DNA from: Tetrahymena thermophila SB210
Taxonomy: Eukaryota; Ciliophora; Oligohymenophorea; Hymenostomatida; Tetrahymenidae
Length of the DNA: 64,000 nucleotides
Assembly: GCF_000189635.1 (NCBI RefSeq)
Contig: NW_002476186.1
Span: 62,001-126,000, forward strand
Reading direction: 5' to 3'
In this document: positions 62,622-64,000 of the stretch, in pieces
Layout: the number at the start of each line of letters is the position of its first letter
Position numbering within the stretch: the first letter of the stretch is position 1
Notes under the pieces: model-generated
Told to the model about the DNA's origin: nothing
Seen by the model: the letters and a program-made list of their open reading frames with translations, nothing else
Database searches by the model: none
Position numbers and translations under genes: made by a program

Positions 62622-62938
62622 AATATTTATTTTTAAAATTTAATAATTTAAAATAAAAAAAATTATTAAAATCTACAAATTGTTAAATAATTATTTAGTT
62701 TTAAGTCTTATATGTAGGTATTTTTTTTGTAAATCTAAAATATTATATATATTGCTTTTTGCAGCATATAATAAATAAATTAAATAATTAAGGTTTTGAT
62801 CTATGATTATTTATATATTATTAAAATTCATTAAGGAATCTATTTATTATTATTATAGTCCAATAAATATATATTTATTATTATTACAATTTAAGTTTAA
62901 GTATTTATTAGTTTTTTATCAGTAGAAATTTCATAACC
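62622..62938. other. Intergenic spacer
   Basis: AT-rich with TATTATT runs; the presumed promoter of the downstream kinase. No named element seen. Confidence 0.5.

Positions 62939-64000
<1,062 letters not shown>

Overview
The window reads as macronuclear-type DNA of an oligohymenophorean ciliate close to Tetrahymena. It is extremely AT-rich. TAA and TAG are read as glutamine throughout and only TGA ends genes. Introns are GT-AG and AT-rich, mostly 43-180 bp, too long for Paramecium. Proteins carry long Ser/Asn/Gln-rich disordered stretches. Open-frame searches under the standard code break nearly every gene, so the gene models here were built by hand from reassigned-code reading plus splice signals. 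For many genes the exon lengths sum exactly to whole codons.

Layout from left to right (+/- = strand): end of an S/N/Q-rich protein (+, 3-2802); EF-hand protein (-, 3300-3994); NEK-like kinase with a long tail (-, 4749-8502); divergent Aurora-like kinase with a coiled-coil tail (+, 9406-13546); a 3.2 kb gene-poor stretch; sugar-porter-type MFS transporter (+, 16742-18622); NCLX-type cation/Ca2+ exchanger (-, 19198-21918); a TRIM-like zinc/coiled-coil protein (-, 22317-23769); a giant P4-ATPase-like/guanylyl cyclase fusion (-, 24020-39481); a 1.95 kb divergent spacer; a second P4-ATPase-like/guanylyl cyclase fusion (+, 41434-52681); a mu-like glutathione S-transferase (-, 53045-53719); a pseudokinase with a long disordered tail (+, 54322-59060); a coiled-coil Q-rich protein (+, 59409-62621); and the start of another Ser/Thr kinase running off the end (+, 62939 onward).

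The centre of interest is the head-to-head pair of guanylyl cyclases. Both have the ciliate/apicomplexan plan: an N-terminal P4-ATPase-like half, then a mammalian-adenylyl-cyclase-like half with two membrane blocks and two cyclase domains. The two cyclase domains are in swapped order, and the guanine-selecting Glu sits in the first. In both copies every ATPase signature I can align (the DGET loop, the DKTGT phosphorylation site, TGDK and GDGxND) is degenerate, while the cyclase residues are kept. The natural reading is a pair of pseudo-flippase sensor or scaffold modules on active cGMP synthases. The fusion itself is established in ciliates and apicomplexans; the paired arrangement and the full motif loss in both copies are what deserve checking.

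Several neighbours are signalling genes (three kinases, a pseudokinase, an EF-hand protein, a Ca2+ exchanger, two cGMP cyclases). I see no operon structure, and linkage may be chance. I found no tRNA, rRNA, CRISPR, telomeric repeat, retroelement or virus-like element.
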